A stretch of DNA of 64,000 bases from assembly GCA_022592435.1 (NCBI GenBank), contig JABYQS010000142.1, positions 36,041-100,040 on the forward strand, written 5' to 3'. This document shows positions 12,132-24,055 of this stretch, in pieces. The notes below the pieces were generated by a model, which was given only the letters and a program-made list of their open reading frames with translations, ran no database searches and was not told where the DNA came from. Made by a program: the position numbers and the translations under genes. This DNA is from Cerioporus squamosus. Lineage: Eukaryota > Basidiomycota > Agaricomycetes > Polyporales > Polyporaceae. How positions within the stretch are numbered: position 1 is the first letter of the stretch; every line of letters starts with the position of its first letter.

Positions 12132-13591
12132 CTATGTCCAACCTCTCGCAGCCCCCCGGCCGCCACCATGTCCCTTCTCGTTGTTAACCACGAACACAGC
12201 GTCCGCAAGCGTGATCGCCAGCCGTCCATCCGCATCCTTCTGCTGCTGCTGCGCAGACGTCTTCGAGCCCTGGTACGGCCGCGCCCACCCGCTCGCACTT
12301 GTGCTCGCAGCCGGAGTCGTGGTCGTTGCAGGCGTGCTCGCACGCGCGGCAGGCTTTGGCTTCGCCGGCGCCGCACCCGCGCTCGCAGCGGACATCCAGG
12401 CGTACTTGCCCGTGCCCAAGCCCGCAGCCTGGCTCGCGACCGCGTTCGACATCTTCTTCCGTACGTCCTCCGACATGTTCCTCGCGGTGACCCCGGGTCC
12501 GTCTTTCTTCTTCTTCTTCTTCGGCCCGCCTTCCTCCTCCCCTGCTGCCCCATCTGCACCCGCACCGTTCGCGGCCGCAGTGAGTGCCGCTGCCTGCGCT
12601 GCCTGGGCGTCCTGCCGTTCCTTTCGTTCTCGACGATCCTTGATGTCCTCCTCACGGTACGCCTTCTGAAGCGCCTCGAGCTGCTTCGCAACGTCCGAGC
12701 GGACCTTGATGCTCCACATGGGTGTGCCGTCCTCGTACGTGCTCGCAGGACGGTCAAACTGGGTGTCTGTGCGGTGTTTTGCTGCGGCGATCATCGAGGT
12801 GAGGAGGCTCTGGAGGCGGAAACGGAGCGCGAGGGCGACGTAGTCCATAGACTCCTTCGGAACGGTGGGAACCTTGTAACGGGCGCTGATAGTGCGCATG
12901 GTGTTGCCCAGGTACATGGTGTCGAACTGGGGCTTGTCGGGCTGTTTGCGCGACCGGTCTTCGTATGGACGGTACGAGTAGTACTGATCATTGGTGCGTT
13001 GGAGGCTCTCCTCTTCCGCCTAGAGTAGTGGATAGGGACGTGTTGGAAACGGGCTGTAGTGCAAAGTGACGACGAAACGCACCCTGAGGTCCACCCCTGC
13101 GCTCCCCAACGCGTCATTCAATGTCGCAACATCGGTCGTGTCCACCCCAGATTGTTGAGTCTGCTGCGCAGGCTGCGTGGCGGGTCGAATCACTGTAGAG
13201 GCAGCTGTGACTGGTTGCGTCGCAGGGGCTTGGGTATGTGTCTGCGACGTCGACGCCTGGGCAGCTGGCGGGTGTGTCTGCTGAGCGTATTGCGGATAAT
13301 GACTATATGACGTCTGGGCGTAGTGACCATAGGGATAGTGCGAATATGGCGTGGTTCTGTGGAGGATATCAACACGCAGGACCAACGTCACGAAACGACG
13401 CCTTGATTTACGTCGAGTGCTGTGGGACTTGCGACTGCTGCTGCAGAGCAGGGTCGATAGGTATCTCTGGGCGAGTATAAACGTAATGTCGGGTTGGACT
13501 GGAAAGCATACGCACGACTAGTCTGGGGCCACTGTGCCGCAGAGAACGTCGTTGTAGTTGGTGGGGCTGGTTGGTTGTCCTCCGCCTTCAT
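12132..13591 (-). CDS. TAF4: TFIID subunit TAF4
   Basis: Four exons: 13591-13516, 13466-13412, 13356-13083, 13019-12132, giving 430 residues. TAF4 pairs with TAF12 through a histone fold and stabilises TFIID at RNA polymerase II promoters. The N-terminal third is low complexity, with Tyr/His/Gln/Pro-rich repeats (SHYPYGHYAQTSYSHYPQY). The TAF4 domain begins at DVATLNDALGSAGVDLRAEEE and continues through MYLGNTMRTISARY and YVALALRFRLQSLLTSMI. It is followed by a charged helix (EEDIKDRRERKERQD), a lysine run, and a C-terminal segment with WARPYQG and RLAITLADAVFVV typical of the fungal family. It lies on the same strand as the aminopeptidase gene and is divergent from NUP42. Confidence 0.85.
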
Positions 13592-13922
13592 GATGTTCTC
13601 CCAACGATAGAATCACCGCCTAGAACTTGTTCGCGAGGTAAGAGCAAGTACGCGCAAGACTGTCGGCTCAACGCTCTGTTCGAAGTAGAAGAGAGAGCAC
13701 CAGAAGATGAATTGTCGAGATAGACGTTGGGAGGAGAGTCGGTGCCACAAGTTCACTGTTCAGCACAGAGCGCGCCCGGCGGTGTCCCGAGTCTTACGTC
13801 ACTGGTCGAGCCCCCAGACACCGCTATGGTCGACTTGCCTGCTTTGGACTCGGATTCAGTGCTACATACATACCTCTTCGCTCGCCGTCCACGACACCCC
13901 GCGCCAGAGCAGACAAGCAAGG
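13592..13922. promoter_or_regulatory. Divergent promoter region, TAF4 / NUP42
   Basis: 331 bp between divergent start codons. It contains both 5' UTRs; no clear TATA box. The role is inferred from gene orientation. Confidence 0.4.
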
Positions 13923-16887
13923 ATGGTATGTAGCGCAGCTACGCTGAGAATGATGCGTCTGCTGATAGTCGTACAGGCTGTCTGCCAATTCTTCCTCCGC
14001 GGGACCTGCAAGTTCGGAAACAATTGCAGGAACGAGCACCCTCGCGATGGACAAAGACAAGGCGGTTTCGGAAGTGCGTGTATTCATCCACGCCGATGTT
14101 GTTATACTCATTAGTCTTGTTATACGGATCACGCTTGGACCTTCGACACAACTGTGGCGTGACGAACTAGACCAGTCATGGACGGCCTCTGGCGCAGGAA
14201 CCTCTGCACCTGTATCCACCGCCACCCTATTCACGTTCGCCTCTCCTCCTTCTCACCGGCCGCTACTCGTCTAACATCGTTCTGCAACTTGCATTATGGC
14301 GACGTGCAGCGTTGAATCGATAACACGAGACTTCGAAAGCGAGAGGCCTACCTGGCCTTTATCGTCCTATGGCCCCGCGAAGATGCAACCCACCCTCATC
14401 GGCAATCTCGACGAGTCATTCGAGGAGTTGCGTGTGAAGGCTGCACAGGCAGCAAAGGCTGGGACTACACAGGACTATGTACGTCTTCCGACTTCTCTTC
14501 TCATCCAGGATACGGGGCCATGCGTACTCGAGGGATACACGCCGTGCGCACTGTGGTACCTTGAACGAAAGTCCACAGCATGTGCCATTATGGCGCGTGC
14601 AGTTGCATCCCGGATGCTTAGCGAGATGCTCGCCACATGGAGAATTGTCTTAGGTACGATGCCTCGACGTATGCACGCTACTTGGCCTCTGTCCATGATG
14701 TGTTCAGTGATGGTCGACTGAATACACTGTCAAAGGGGAGCTGGCCCGTGTATTCAGTCGATACGCACTAGACACATTGTGAACAAAGGTCATATGTGAC
14801 TGGCACCTCGCACCGCGGATAAGTTACAGGTGTGGTCCGCGCCACATTGCTGAGATACTTTGCAAGAAGAATGTCAACGAGACAGGACGACTGATGCCAC
14901 GCGGGACATACTATGTGCAAGACGCACTGCCTTTATCCATACCCTCGCTCTCTTTCGTTCGCGTCTGAACTCACCCGTTGTACAGTTAAAGTATGAGGCG
15001 GACAAGATCGCTGCTGCACAAGCTCAGTTCGCCACCGCCCGCTCCAGCCTGCAAAGCCTGCACGCACATGCCGTGAAGAACCACGAAGCGCAGTCTTCCA
15101 ATGGCACCCCTACACTCTGGGTCCCCGGCTCATCTGCGTTCGGGAGCTCAGGAACCTCTGCTTTCGGGAACCCCGGCACGTCGGCGTTCGGTGCACCCGC
15201 AACCAGCTCCGCGTTCGGGAAGCCGTCGGCCTTTGGCGCCTTTGGCGGAGGGACCGGAAGCTCAGGCACCTCCGCGTTTGGGTCAGGTTCAAACAACGGC
15301 ACCACCTCCGCATTCGGATCGGGCTCAACGAGCGGTATCACCTCCGCGTTCGGACAGTCAGCCTTCGGCCAACCAGCGTTTGGCCAGTCCGCGTTCGGGA
15401 AACCTGCTGGAGGATCGGCGTTCGGTCAGCCTGCTCAGGGCTCCACAACATCTGCGTTTGGTGCACCAGCGTCGGGCACAACAACGTCTGCCTTTGGCGC
15501 ACCTGTACAGGGCAGCACCTCGTCTGCCTTTGGTGCCCCTGCGTCGGGTGCCACGACATCTGCCTTCGGCGCACCCGCACAGGGCGCAACCACATCGGCG
15601 TTTGGTCAGCCTGCCCAGGGCACATCTGTGTTCGGCCAGCCAGCGAGTGGCTCCACTACCTCTGCCTTCGGTAAGCCTGCGCCCGGGCCTACGACTTCAG
15701 CCTTCGGTCAGCCTGCTGGAGGCGCAACAACCTCTGCATTTGGCCAGCCCGCGTCTGGCGCTACGACCTCCGCCTTCGGTCAATCTGCGTTTGGCCAGTC
15801 GGCGTTCGGGAAGCCGACTGGTGGCACTTCTGCCTTCGGGCAACCATCAACGAGTACGACGTCGGCGTTCGGACAGCCTGCGCAGGGAAGCACCACCTCT
15901 GCGTTCGGGCAGCCTGCTCAAGGGGGCACGACGTCAGCCTTCGGACAGCCGGCGCAGGGCACTGTACAGTCCGCGTTCGGGGCGCCACAGACAACATCCG
16001 CCTTTGGCCAGTCTGCGTTCGGGCAGAGCTCGCTGGGGAAGCCCGAGACAACCTCTGCGTTTGGCTCTGGTTCGACGGGCTCAGGTGGCGGCGCCTTCTC
16101 TGCATTCGCGAATCCGTCGGCCTCGGGGTCAGGGAGCACGGGCGCAGGTGGGAGCGGTAGCGGCGGCGGGGCATTCTCAGCATTCGCCGGCGGACAGCCA
16201 TCAGCCTTCGGGCTCGCGGCGTCCAACAAGGCACCTGGTGGATCTGTGTTCGGCCAGTCGTCATTTGGCGGAGGCACGAGCAGCAGTACGCCGTCGTCAT
16301 TTGGTGGAGGCACGAACAGCAGTACGCCGTCGGCTTTTGGCAGCGGGGCGACTACTGCGCCAGTGCAGTCGGCTTTCGGTGGCTCCTCGAACACGACGTC
16401 TGCCTTTGGCCAGTCAGCCTTTGGGCAGCCGTCCGGCACGTCCGCGTTTGGTGCACCATCGAGTGCCCCAGCACAGTCTGCGTTCGGCTCAACGTCATCC
16501 AACACGACGACAAAACAGCAACAACCCACGTCTGTCTTTGGTTCGCTGACCAACCAGCCTTCCCAGACTAACAGCCTCGGGCTCACGGGCCTCTCATCTT
16601 TCCCCTCCGCCATGTCCACGACGACGTCCAGTTCGGGGCCTGGCACTGGTTTCTTCAGCGCACAGAACCAGAACACACCAGCGAACTCGAAGTCGTCGAA
16701 GCCGGACTTTGCTGCAGCCCGGAAGAAGCAGCTCTACAGGCCGGGCGCGACGAAGTACGACGATCTCCTGCCGCCCAACTACGCCGACTTGGTGCCCAAG
16801 GCAGCTCTGGAGGCGTTCAAGAGCGACAGCGAGAAGTTCGACTGGAAGAACATCCCGGAGTGGGTCCCGCCGAAGGAGGTGCGGTAG
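13923..16887 (+). CDS. NUP42: FG nucleoporin Nup42 (CCCH zinc finger, Amo1-like)
   Basis: Five exons: 13923-13925, 13977-14073, 14171-14234, 14310-14478, 14986-16887, giving 744 residues. Nup42 sits on the cytoplasmic face of the pore, helps mRNA export and binds Gle1. Exon 1 contributes only the ATG. Exon 2 encodes a CCCH finger (AVCQFFLRGTCKFGNNCRNEHP). Exon 4 carries the conserved DFESERPTWPLSSYGPAK block, then LDESFEELRVKA. Exon 5 starts with a coiled-coil-like helix (LKYEADKIAAAQAQF), continues with a very long SAFG repeat domain, and ends in NIPEWVPPKEVR, the family's C-terminal motif. Exon 3 boundaries are the least certain (donor GTTCGC). Intron 4 is 507 nt, about eight times the local norm, and contains an inverted repeat. 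Confidence 0.85.
14714..14761. repeat. 14-bp perfect inverted repeat inside NUP42 intron 4
   Basis: TCGACTGAATACAC (14714-14727) and its exact reverse complement (14748-14761) flank a 20-nt loop. It lies in the middle of the abnormally long intron, so it may mark a decayed insertion; alternatively it is an RNA hairpin. Confidence 0.6.
15118..16560 (+). repeat. SAFG-type FG repeat domain of NUP42
   Basis: Dozens of units of the form TTSAFGQPAQGS or QSAFGQSAFGKP, about 33-39 nt each at DNA level. The periodicity also creates long spurious open frames on both strands. Confidence 0.9.
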
Positions 16888-18140
16888 CCTTCTCTCCCTT
16901 GTTACCTGTTGGTTCTCCGGGATGCCAGGATGCTACGTTGCGACGACAGATGCAGATTCAGGGGTTATCTTATGTCTGGACTCCTCCCACACTACCCTAT
17001 ACTCCGTGACGCCACGCTATGCCCGACGACGACTATCACAGATTGCGCACTGTATTGTATGTACCCGATACCGTATCATCATATCATCATCATCACTATC
17101 CATCTGCAGTGTATCCTTCACATCGTATTGACGACCGTCCACGGCAGGATCTAAAGTTGATGCTGTCTTGATTTTTCTCGCTACTTGAGTCACGTTTGAC
17201 GTCGACTGCCCTGCTGTCGGGCACGCCTCACCGTATTAGCCAACGGGACCGCTCATGGTGACCGCACGTCGTCTGTCGACCGGGCTCGCCGAGTCGACCA
17301 CGGCTGCGACCAGTGGATGGTATGATGCATGTCACGCCCGTTTGTTGAGGTTAACCATGTCCCCAAACCGGGGGTCTCGGGTGCAGCGTTTAGCTGCGGG
17401 CGCGGCCGAAGAGGCGCAGGGAGCGTCCCGCCGATTCATGAAGCCACCTGACGACATGTATCACTCTGTGTGACTTGGATCCGCGGTGCACGACGGGGAG
17501 TCGTGCAAGGTTCACGGTTTACGCGCGTCCACTTGCTTGCGATGTCGGCCGACTGACTCTATTACAGTAACAGCTTCAATGGTCGGCTAGTGGTACCGAC
17601 CCGATTATGTCCAGCAAGGTGTTATCACGTTGAAAGCAAGTCCCGGGTCCTCATCGACATCTCCGGATGACGTCCCCTCGGAAGTCGGGATTCCTGTGAG
17701 CGGTCGGCGGCCTGCGGAAACGACCAGTTGGCACGGCTAATGCAGGCCAAATTGCTGAACGAACTTGCGGAAGGTCAAACTTCTGCCGATACATAGCCGT
17801 TGACCCAGCATGTGTCGCAATGCTACCTCCGTCATTCTGTTCCAACACCGTTACGTCGTGCCGAGGTGTGCTGTGGGCTGCGTGGCGGACATGAATGGGA
17901 GCATGGTTCTTATACTTTCCACTCTCTCGAGGGTCGGGAAGTACAAGTCGATCGGATACTACTACCAGCAGTTTCAGTACCAACCGATAATATGTCCATA
18001 ACGCCGCTATACTTCGTGCCAAAAATTCATACTGGTACAACGCAACGTGTCTGCGTATGATAATGGTGGAACGACGATAGGGTTAGATGACGACGGTGTA
18101 GTGAATGCAAGGGTATCAGAATAGCACCGAGATCGCCGAT
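16888..18140. other. Intergenic region downstream of NUP42
   Basis: Contains an ATC/CAT-rich stretch near 17080-17100 and T-rich 3' flank sequence. Both neighbours end here (convergent). No convincing coding segment seen. Confidence 0.45.
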
Positions 18141-19339
18141 TTAATCCGGTTGGACGTTGGCCCATGGCAATGGCTTCGACAGGTCGATGTTCCCGCCGCT
18201 AATGATTATTCCAATGGGACCTTGGATACCCAGCTCCTGAAACTGCTTGCTGCGAACAGCCGCAAAGGCAGTTGCACCGCTTGGCTCGACGACGATCTTC
18301 ATGCGCTCCCACATGAGCCGCATGGCCTCGATGATCTCCTGTCGGTATGTCAGACAGAAACGCCATGGTACGACCTGGACCGTCAGAACCACGCACCTCG
18401 TCCGTCACAGTGATGACCTTCTCGACCTTCTCCTGTATGATAGGGAAGTTCAAAACCCCGACGGGGGTCCTCAGGCCATCCGCAATGGTGTGTGCATCTG
18501 CGTCCGGTCGCCGCTGTCCCTCCTCAAGACCTCGCGCACAATCATCCGCGCCCGCCGGCTCCGCTCCAAAGATGCGGATTCCTGTCCCGTCCGCAGCGAG
18601 CGCCGTCCCAGCGAGGAGTCCACCGCCTCCGACGGGCGCAACAACAGCGGCGAGTGTCTCCGGGACTTGCTCCACGAGCTCGAGCAATGCGGTCCCCTGG
18701 CCCAATATCGTATTCACGGCATCGTACGGAGGGACGAACGTCGCGCCGGTCTGTGCCTGCACCGCTGCGAGCGCCGCCGCGCGTGCGGGAGCGTTGGGCT
18801 CGCAGAACGTGATCGAGGCCCCGTACGAGCGCACCGCATCGATCTTGGGCTGCGCGGAGTTGCTGGGCTGGGAAAACGAGGAACGGGGATGAGTCGATCG
18901 AACTCGATTATGTGGACGGTCCTCAGTGGTATATGGGCGCGCACCATAACCACATAGCATCTGACTCCGCGTTGCTGGGCGGCGAGGGCCAAGGCTCCGG
19001 CGTGGTTACCTGCCGGGTGTCTCTGAGTACTGGTGGTAGTGTGGTGAGTGTGATGGGACGGGTACCTGAGCTATGTGTGCATACACCCTTTGCGAGTTCT
19101 TCTGGCGTCAGGCAAGACAGATTGTAGCTAGCACCTCGGAACTTGAAGGCACCCCCTTTCTGGAAGTTCTCCGCTTTGAAATATAGCGTGTTCTTCCCCG
19201 GGAGAGACCCAGACAGCGATGAAGACGTGAGAGCCGGCGTGCGATGTACCAGATGTGCTATCGTCTTCTTCGCAGCCAATACGGAACTGCGAACAAGAGG
19301 GAGTGGTCGTGCCGGGTTTGATGTCGCCTCAGAGGCCAT
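18141..19339 (-). CDS. Serine racemase / threonine dehydratase-type PLP enzyme
   Basis: Four exons: 19339-19066, 19009-18945, 18867-18397, 18338-18141, giving 335 residues. This is a fold-type II PLP enzyme of the serine racemase, threonine dehydratase and 3-hydroxyaspartate dehydratase (SRY1) group. Visible features are the Schiff-base lysine in FQKGGAFKFRGAS, the SSGNHAGALA cofactor loop spanning the first splice junction, the glycine-rich phosphate loop PVGGGGLLAG, and the C-terminal IISGGNIDL. No C-terminal ACT-like regulatory domain follows, which argues against biosynthetic threonine deaminase (ILV1). Length matches serine racemase (about 340) and yeast SRY1 (326). Substrate is not decidable from sequence. 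Confidence 0.85.
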
Positions 19340-19688
19340 CTGCCCGAGCCTGTATCGTACCCGTGAGCGTAAAGTTGATACCTCTGAGATGATGCTTGCG
19401 GCAAATAGTGCAACGCAGATAGTCTTAGCCCTTCTTTGCCACGCTCCTCTCAAAGGTAAGTATCGTGCGAAATTGCGAATGACTCTGAGCCATGTACCGG
19501 TTCGGCCACAGTTGAGTACAGTACTCATCTATTGGCTAGGAACTATCAATGGACTATCATGCAGAATCAGATTGCAGATATAGGTGGGCCACAATACTAT
19601 GACAGTCGGTCATTCTTCAGGCAGTCCAAGTTGTTGCACTGGGAGACGTCATGCGAAGAGCGCAAAAGAACAGACCTCCATTTCGTAC
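19340..19688. other. Intergenic spacer
   Basis: 5' flank of the PLP-enzyme gene up to the tRNA 3' end. Nothing recognised. Confidence 0.4.
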
Positions 19689-19784
19689 TTCCCATTAGCC
19701 GACTCGAACGACTGACCTCGTCATTGCCCTACAGACCGGGGTCCAGGTACTAGTGACGCGCTCTACCAACTGAGCTAAACGGGA
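19689..19784 (-). tRNA. tRNA-Thr(AGU) with intron
   Basis: The cloverleaf folds by eye: acceptor TCCCGTT/AATGGGA (one G-T), D arm GCTC/GAGC, anticodon stem CGTCA/TGACG, T arm AGTCG/CGGCT with loop TTCGAGT. The loop CTAGTA+A places anticodon AGT at 19751-19749. A 23-nt intron (19747-19725) follows position 37. It lies 128 bp upstream of MED22 on the opposite strand. Confidence 0.9.
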
Positions 19785-19912
19785 GTTATGACAGCTAGTA
19801 GCGGACCAGACAGGTGGTACGTGAGCATTGGCCGCGTGCCGCGTGCCGCTGCCCTTCTCTCCTTACCTTGGCTTAGCTTTCGAATTTGTATCGACTTGTC
19901 CGGGACGAAACG

Positions 19913-20465
19913 ATGTCTATTCCTGCTGAGACCGACGTCTCTCGCCCGTCTGCGCTACCCACGGCAGCACTTCGACAACGCCAGACTCAGCCTTTACTTG
20001 ACCAGAATTCGGACGAGTACCTCGACGCGATCGAGGAAGAATGGAACCGACGTGTCGATGTCGAAGTTGAGACGCTTGTAGACGGCATGGTGGACATTGT
20101 CGCGCTCGCGGGGGTGCGTGTCTGACGCGTCTTTCACCCCATAGTCGACTCACGCCATATCAGGTCGGTGACAAGGACAAGTTCCGCGTCGCACAGGAGG
20201 CGTTCCAGGCGCAGTGCCGCGCGGAGTCCATGGTGCGTCTGCCCGACTCTCGTCCCGGTCTCGCCGCACCCTCAACTCTATGCACGCGCAGATACGTGCT
20301 GCCAACTCGCTCATGTCGACCATACACTCGATGAAGCTGCTCTTGCTGCTGTCTGACGAAGCGCAAGTGGCTAAACGGCGCGACGCTGAGCTACGGCGCG
20401 CGCAGTCAGAGAAAGTCGAGGCTCAAAATCAGGTCGCAGACCTCTTGGACGAGCTGCTACTGTAA
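19913..20465 (+). CDS. MED22: Mediator subunit Med22 (Surf5)
   Basis: Three exons: 19913-20113, 20164-20232, 20292-20465, giving 147 residues. Med22 is a head-module subunit of Mediator that pairs with Med11. The conserved path EYLDAIEEEWNRRVDVEVET, LVDGMVDIVALAG, DKDKFRVAQEAFQAQCRAE, then SMKLLLLLSDEAQ is clear, and all introns interrupt it in phase (GTGCGT donors twice). The protein is a continuous helical bundle with no other domain. Confidence 0.92.
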
Positions 20466-23037
20466 TAAGACAGAGCGCCACTACCCTTGAACACTGAAGC
20501 TTCGCCTCTCCCGGAGTCCGCGGCGCGACTATGACTGGGCACACGCCCCACCCGCGCCCACTTCGTGCGCCAAGAGCTCAGGCTAAGGTCATTGCGACAA
20601 GGTTACAGCACCGCATCCCAAGCCCGCGCTGTGTCCGACGGTCTACCTTTCTAGCCCCAGCAGTACTGTGATGTCTCACCCATATCACTCTGTTGCATCG
20701 CAGTGGCGCCTTCCGGATTCCTGTGACTCCCACACACGGACAGACGCGAACGCGGTGATTTCCCGCCCCTGCACCGAGATCTGGCGGCTCGAGGTCGATT
20801 GTCTATCAGCCGTATATGCGCCTCAAGGCAATCAACATTTGCCTGTGACGGACGAATGCAAGCGGGAGGCGGACAGGGTCGCGTAACGCACGGGTCACAG
20901 AGTTAGCGACGGGAGCAGAGAAGACGACCTTGATTGAAGGTGAGTATGCTCGGACACCGCCACCCGCGCAAGAAACCTTTTTGTCGAGCTTCCCCGGCCC
21001 CTGTCGCCCGCAATGTTGCGAATCTGTCAATGCGCGTGTTCCTGGCCGGTTCTCGCCTTGTACTTTTTGACACGAGAAGCACCCGGAGGAGCCTCTCCGT
21101 GTCGGTGGCGGTAGGGTGCAGTCTTGCCTGGATGCCCGGCTGTGGTGGATCACATGGAGACATGCCGAGGTGGAACTTGAACAGGCTCAGGTCTGCGGTC
21201 TGCAAGCTGTTCCCTGCTGTTCCGCCTGCAACTGACAGACAGGCATATGCATAGGTGCAGTGTGCATGCGCACATGTTTCCAGGTCTGGTCCGGGTTCCG
21301 CCCAAGTGCGAGAAGATCGCACCAGCGAGCCCAGAGGTTGGGCGGGTGTCAATGTCAAAGTTGCGCAGCGCAGGTACCCGTGACGGCCAGCCAACTATGA
21401 ATATCCGCCGAGTTGGTGCGTGGCCATTAATCAATCCTGCCTTGAAGCTGCGAACGTGACCGTACCTTTGACCGCTGACAGGGCCTTCCCTCGCTGGGAC
21501 GTCTGAGAATCCGCACGTTGCCCCGCGAAGCACCCAAACATAGCAGAGATGACGTCCCTTGCTTCTTCGGAACGGCACGGGTACCTACCTGCACGGACGT
21601 CGCTGGCAACCACCCGCACATACCCCCACCAGAGGGCTCCCGATTACACATCCCAGGATCGACGCACGGTAAGCAGCCCCCTAGCTATTGGGTGTCCAAA
21701 TAGCCTCCAAGCGCGCTGGGAAACCGTCTATGTGACATTCCTAGCACCTCGGCCGTCCTTGCTCCGTCGTCCATCGATCCACGGCAGGCTTCATTTCTCG
21801 CCGCTTCTGCGCTGTCCTCGGCTGAGCCGTCATCCAAGACGAGTACAAGCTTCATATCAGCCGTATTGGCGAGCATGGGTCTGCGCATGTGGTTGGTATG
21901 TATGAAATGGAGCCTGCCAGTTCCGGGCGCAGCAGATGCCTAGGACCCGCGCCTTCGCCTTGTGTCCGTTATGAGGTTTGAAGCGAAGGTCGGGGTCGGC
22001 ACCGAGCGGTGACCGCAGCGCAATATCGCCATGTGGGCTCAGTTGCGCACGATGTGTACCCGTACGTCAGGTTTCGTCCGTATCGTTGCTTCACGGTTGG
22101 CATCTGCAAGGTTCACGACTTCTCCCGCCTGAAGCTCGTTGGGACGGGTTCCTCGTACTGTGAGCTTCCTGACAAAGCGTTAGATCAGCGCTGGCCGCGA
22201 GGCATGGCTGTGTGGGGAAAGTTGCCTCGCTGTCCGACCGGGACGTCTTTGGCTACGCGAAGCCCACGCGCTTACGCGAATGCAAATGCCACCGGGAACT
22301 TTGTAACGTGAGTCGATGTTTGCGACGCTAGACGAGCTTTGGGCTAGGGCGAGGATGACATAGCTTCGGATTGGTGAGCGGAGGGGCGGGATGACTCGAG
22401 TCGCCCGATGGCTGGTGTGGGTCTGTCACGCTCGCCGTAGCAGTTCATCACCTGCGATGCGGCGCGATACTTGGCCAATTGGCTACCTTCGCCGCCTTCT
22501 TCCCGAACGAGTTTCCCATCCCTGATGTGTGCGCTGATGTGCGCAATCTGCTCGCGCATGACGGGGATTCTGGTGTTCATGACACGATGTCGAGTACGCC
22601 GTCGGCCGCGGACGTGGCTTGAGGAAATCGTGCCTCGAGGATGCTGGATCTCGTCTGAGCACTGCCGCTCCGTGAGTCATCGGGCGCGTCAATCTGGGCA
22701 TGGGTGCGTTTCGGGAGTGGACAGCTGGATCTCGCGTGATCTGGGACTCCCGCGCGGGCAGCAGCTCCTGGCCATCATTCGAGGGCTGTCCGTGCCGCGT
22801 ATGTCCCCCGTCCGCGCGAATACTCTATTTTGCAAACCCACCCGCCCCCGACACAGACTTCGGAGCGCATCCGTCACACCTGTGCCACGAACCTACTTAT
22901 ACCCTCCCCGTCCGCCATCCACCCATCCATCCATCTTCTCATCTCCAGCCAAAGTCCTCGTGACTCCCCTGCATCCTCTTCTGTCTCCTTCCCCTACCAT
23001 CCCCTTCCTCACTCACGCGCACTACTCTGACACAGCC
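20466..23037. other. 2.6-kb gene-poor region
   Basis: Several short open frames exist but none has convincing protein character with splice support. The part just before 23038 is pyrimidine-rich (CATCCATCCATC, CTCTTCTGTCTCC) like a typical basidiomycete core promoter of the following SDR gene. A short minus-strand frame at 22580-22344 (starting MNTRIPVMREQIAH) is the only mildly protein-like stretch. Confidence 0.35.
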
Positions 23038-24055
23038 ATGGGCGGCTTCCACCAGAAAGTTTGGCTTATCACAGGTGCGTCGATCTCTCGTGGCCGTCGC
23101 GTTCCCGCTATAGCAACTCACTCCGCCTTCTTCTCTGCACCCCTACAGGCACCTCATCAGGCTTCGGCAAGCGTCTCGTAGCCTCAGTACTCGCACGAGG
23201 CGACTGCGTCGTCGCGACGGCCCGCAACCTCGAGAAGCTCCACGCGGTCTTCCCTGCACCCGAACGTTCCCGCCTCCATCTCCTCCAGCTCGACATCTCC
23301 GACTCGGCCGAGCTCGTGCAGAAGCGCGTCAAGGAGGCCCTCGCCGTCTGGGGCCGCATAGACGTCGTCGTCAACAACGCCGGCTACGGCGTCAAGGCCG
23401 TCCTCGAGGAGGGAGGCGCCCTCGCCGCGCTCACGCAGTTTCAGACGAACCTCTTTGGCGTCCTGAACGTCACAAACGCCGTGCTGCCACACATGCGCGA
23501 GCGCCGCTCCGGCACGGTCGTCATTCTAGGATCCCGGTCTGCGTGGCGCGCAGAGGTCTCGGTGCGTGCTTCTGTTCCGAATTCTGGTCGTAAACCCGGT
23601 CACTCATGCTCCTATTTTGATTTCAGCCCGCCGGTCTCTACGCTGCTTCGAAAGCTGCCGTACACGCTGTCGGCGAGACATACGCGAGCGAGCTCCGGCC
23701 ATTCGGCATTCGCGTCCTCATCGTCGCCCCCGGTGCATTCCGCACAGAGGGCGTGCACGCGTACCCGGCCACGATCAACACCCACATACCCGCATACGAC
23801 GATATGCGGAATACCGGCATGGCGCGCTTCGCTGGGATCGCGGGCCACGAGAAGGGCGACCCCGCGAAGGCCATGGAGCTCGTCGTCGACGTCGTCAAGG
23901 GCGAGGGCCGCGCCGCGGGCCGCGAGTGGCCGCTATGGCTCGTGCTTGGGCGTGACGCATACGTCGACGTGCGTGCGAAGACTCAGAAGCTCCTGGCGAC
24001 TATGGACGCGTGGGAGGACGTCGCGACAGATCTGGAGTTTGACTGCGACCAGTGA
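23038..24055 (+). CDS. Short-chain dehydrogenase/reductase (SDR)
   Basis: Three exons: 23038-23074, 23149-23561, 23627-24055, giving 292 residues. NAD(P)-dependent oxidoreductase of the classical SDR fold. The cofactor motif TGTSSGFGK spans the first intron, VVNNAGYG marks strand beta-4, the catalytic Ser is in ILGSRSAWRA, and the YAASKAAV motif supplies Tyr and Lys. Length is slightly above the classical 250 because of a C-terminal extension. A pyrimidine-rich promoter lies directly upstream. Substrate unknown. Confidence 0.85.

Noticed and set aside
12168..13028. 286-codon plus-strand frame opposite TAF4
   Set aside because: Arg/Leu-rich shadow of the TAF4 coding strand; TAF4 motifs and spliced phases favour the minus strand.
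15101..16676. Long open frames on both strands within the NUP42 repeat domain (up to 482 codons)
   Set aside because: They are created by the codon-periodic FG repeats; the real frame is fixed by the CCCH exon and the C-terminal motif.
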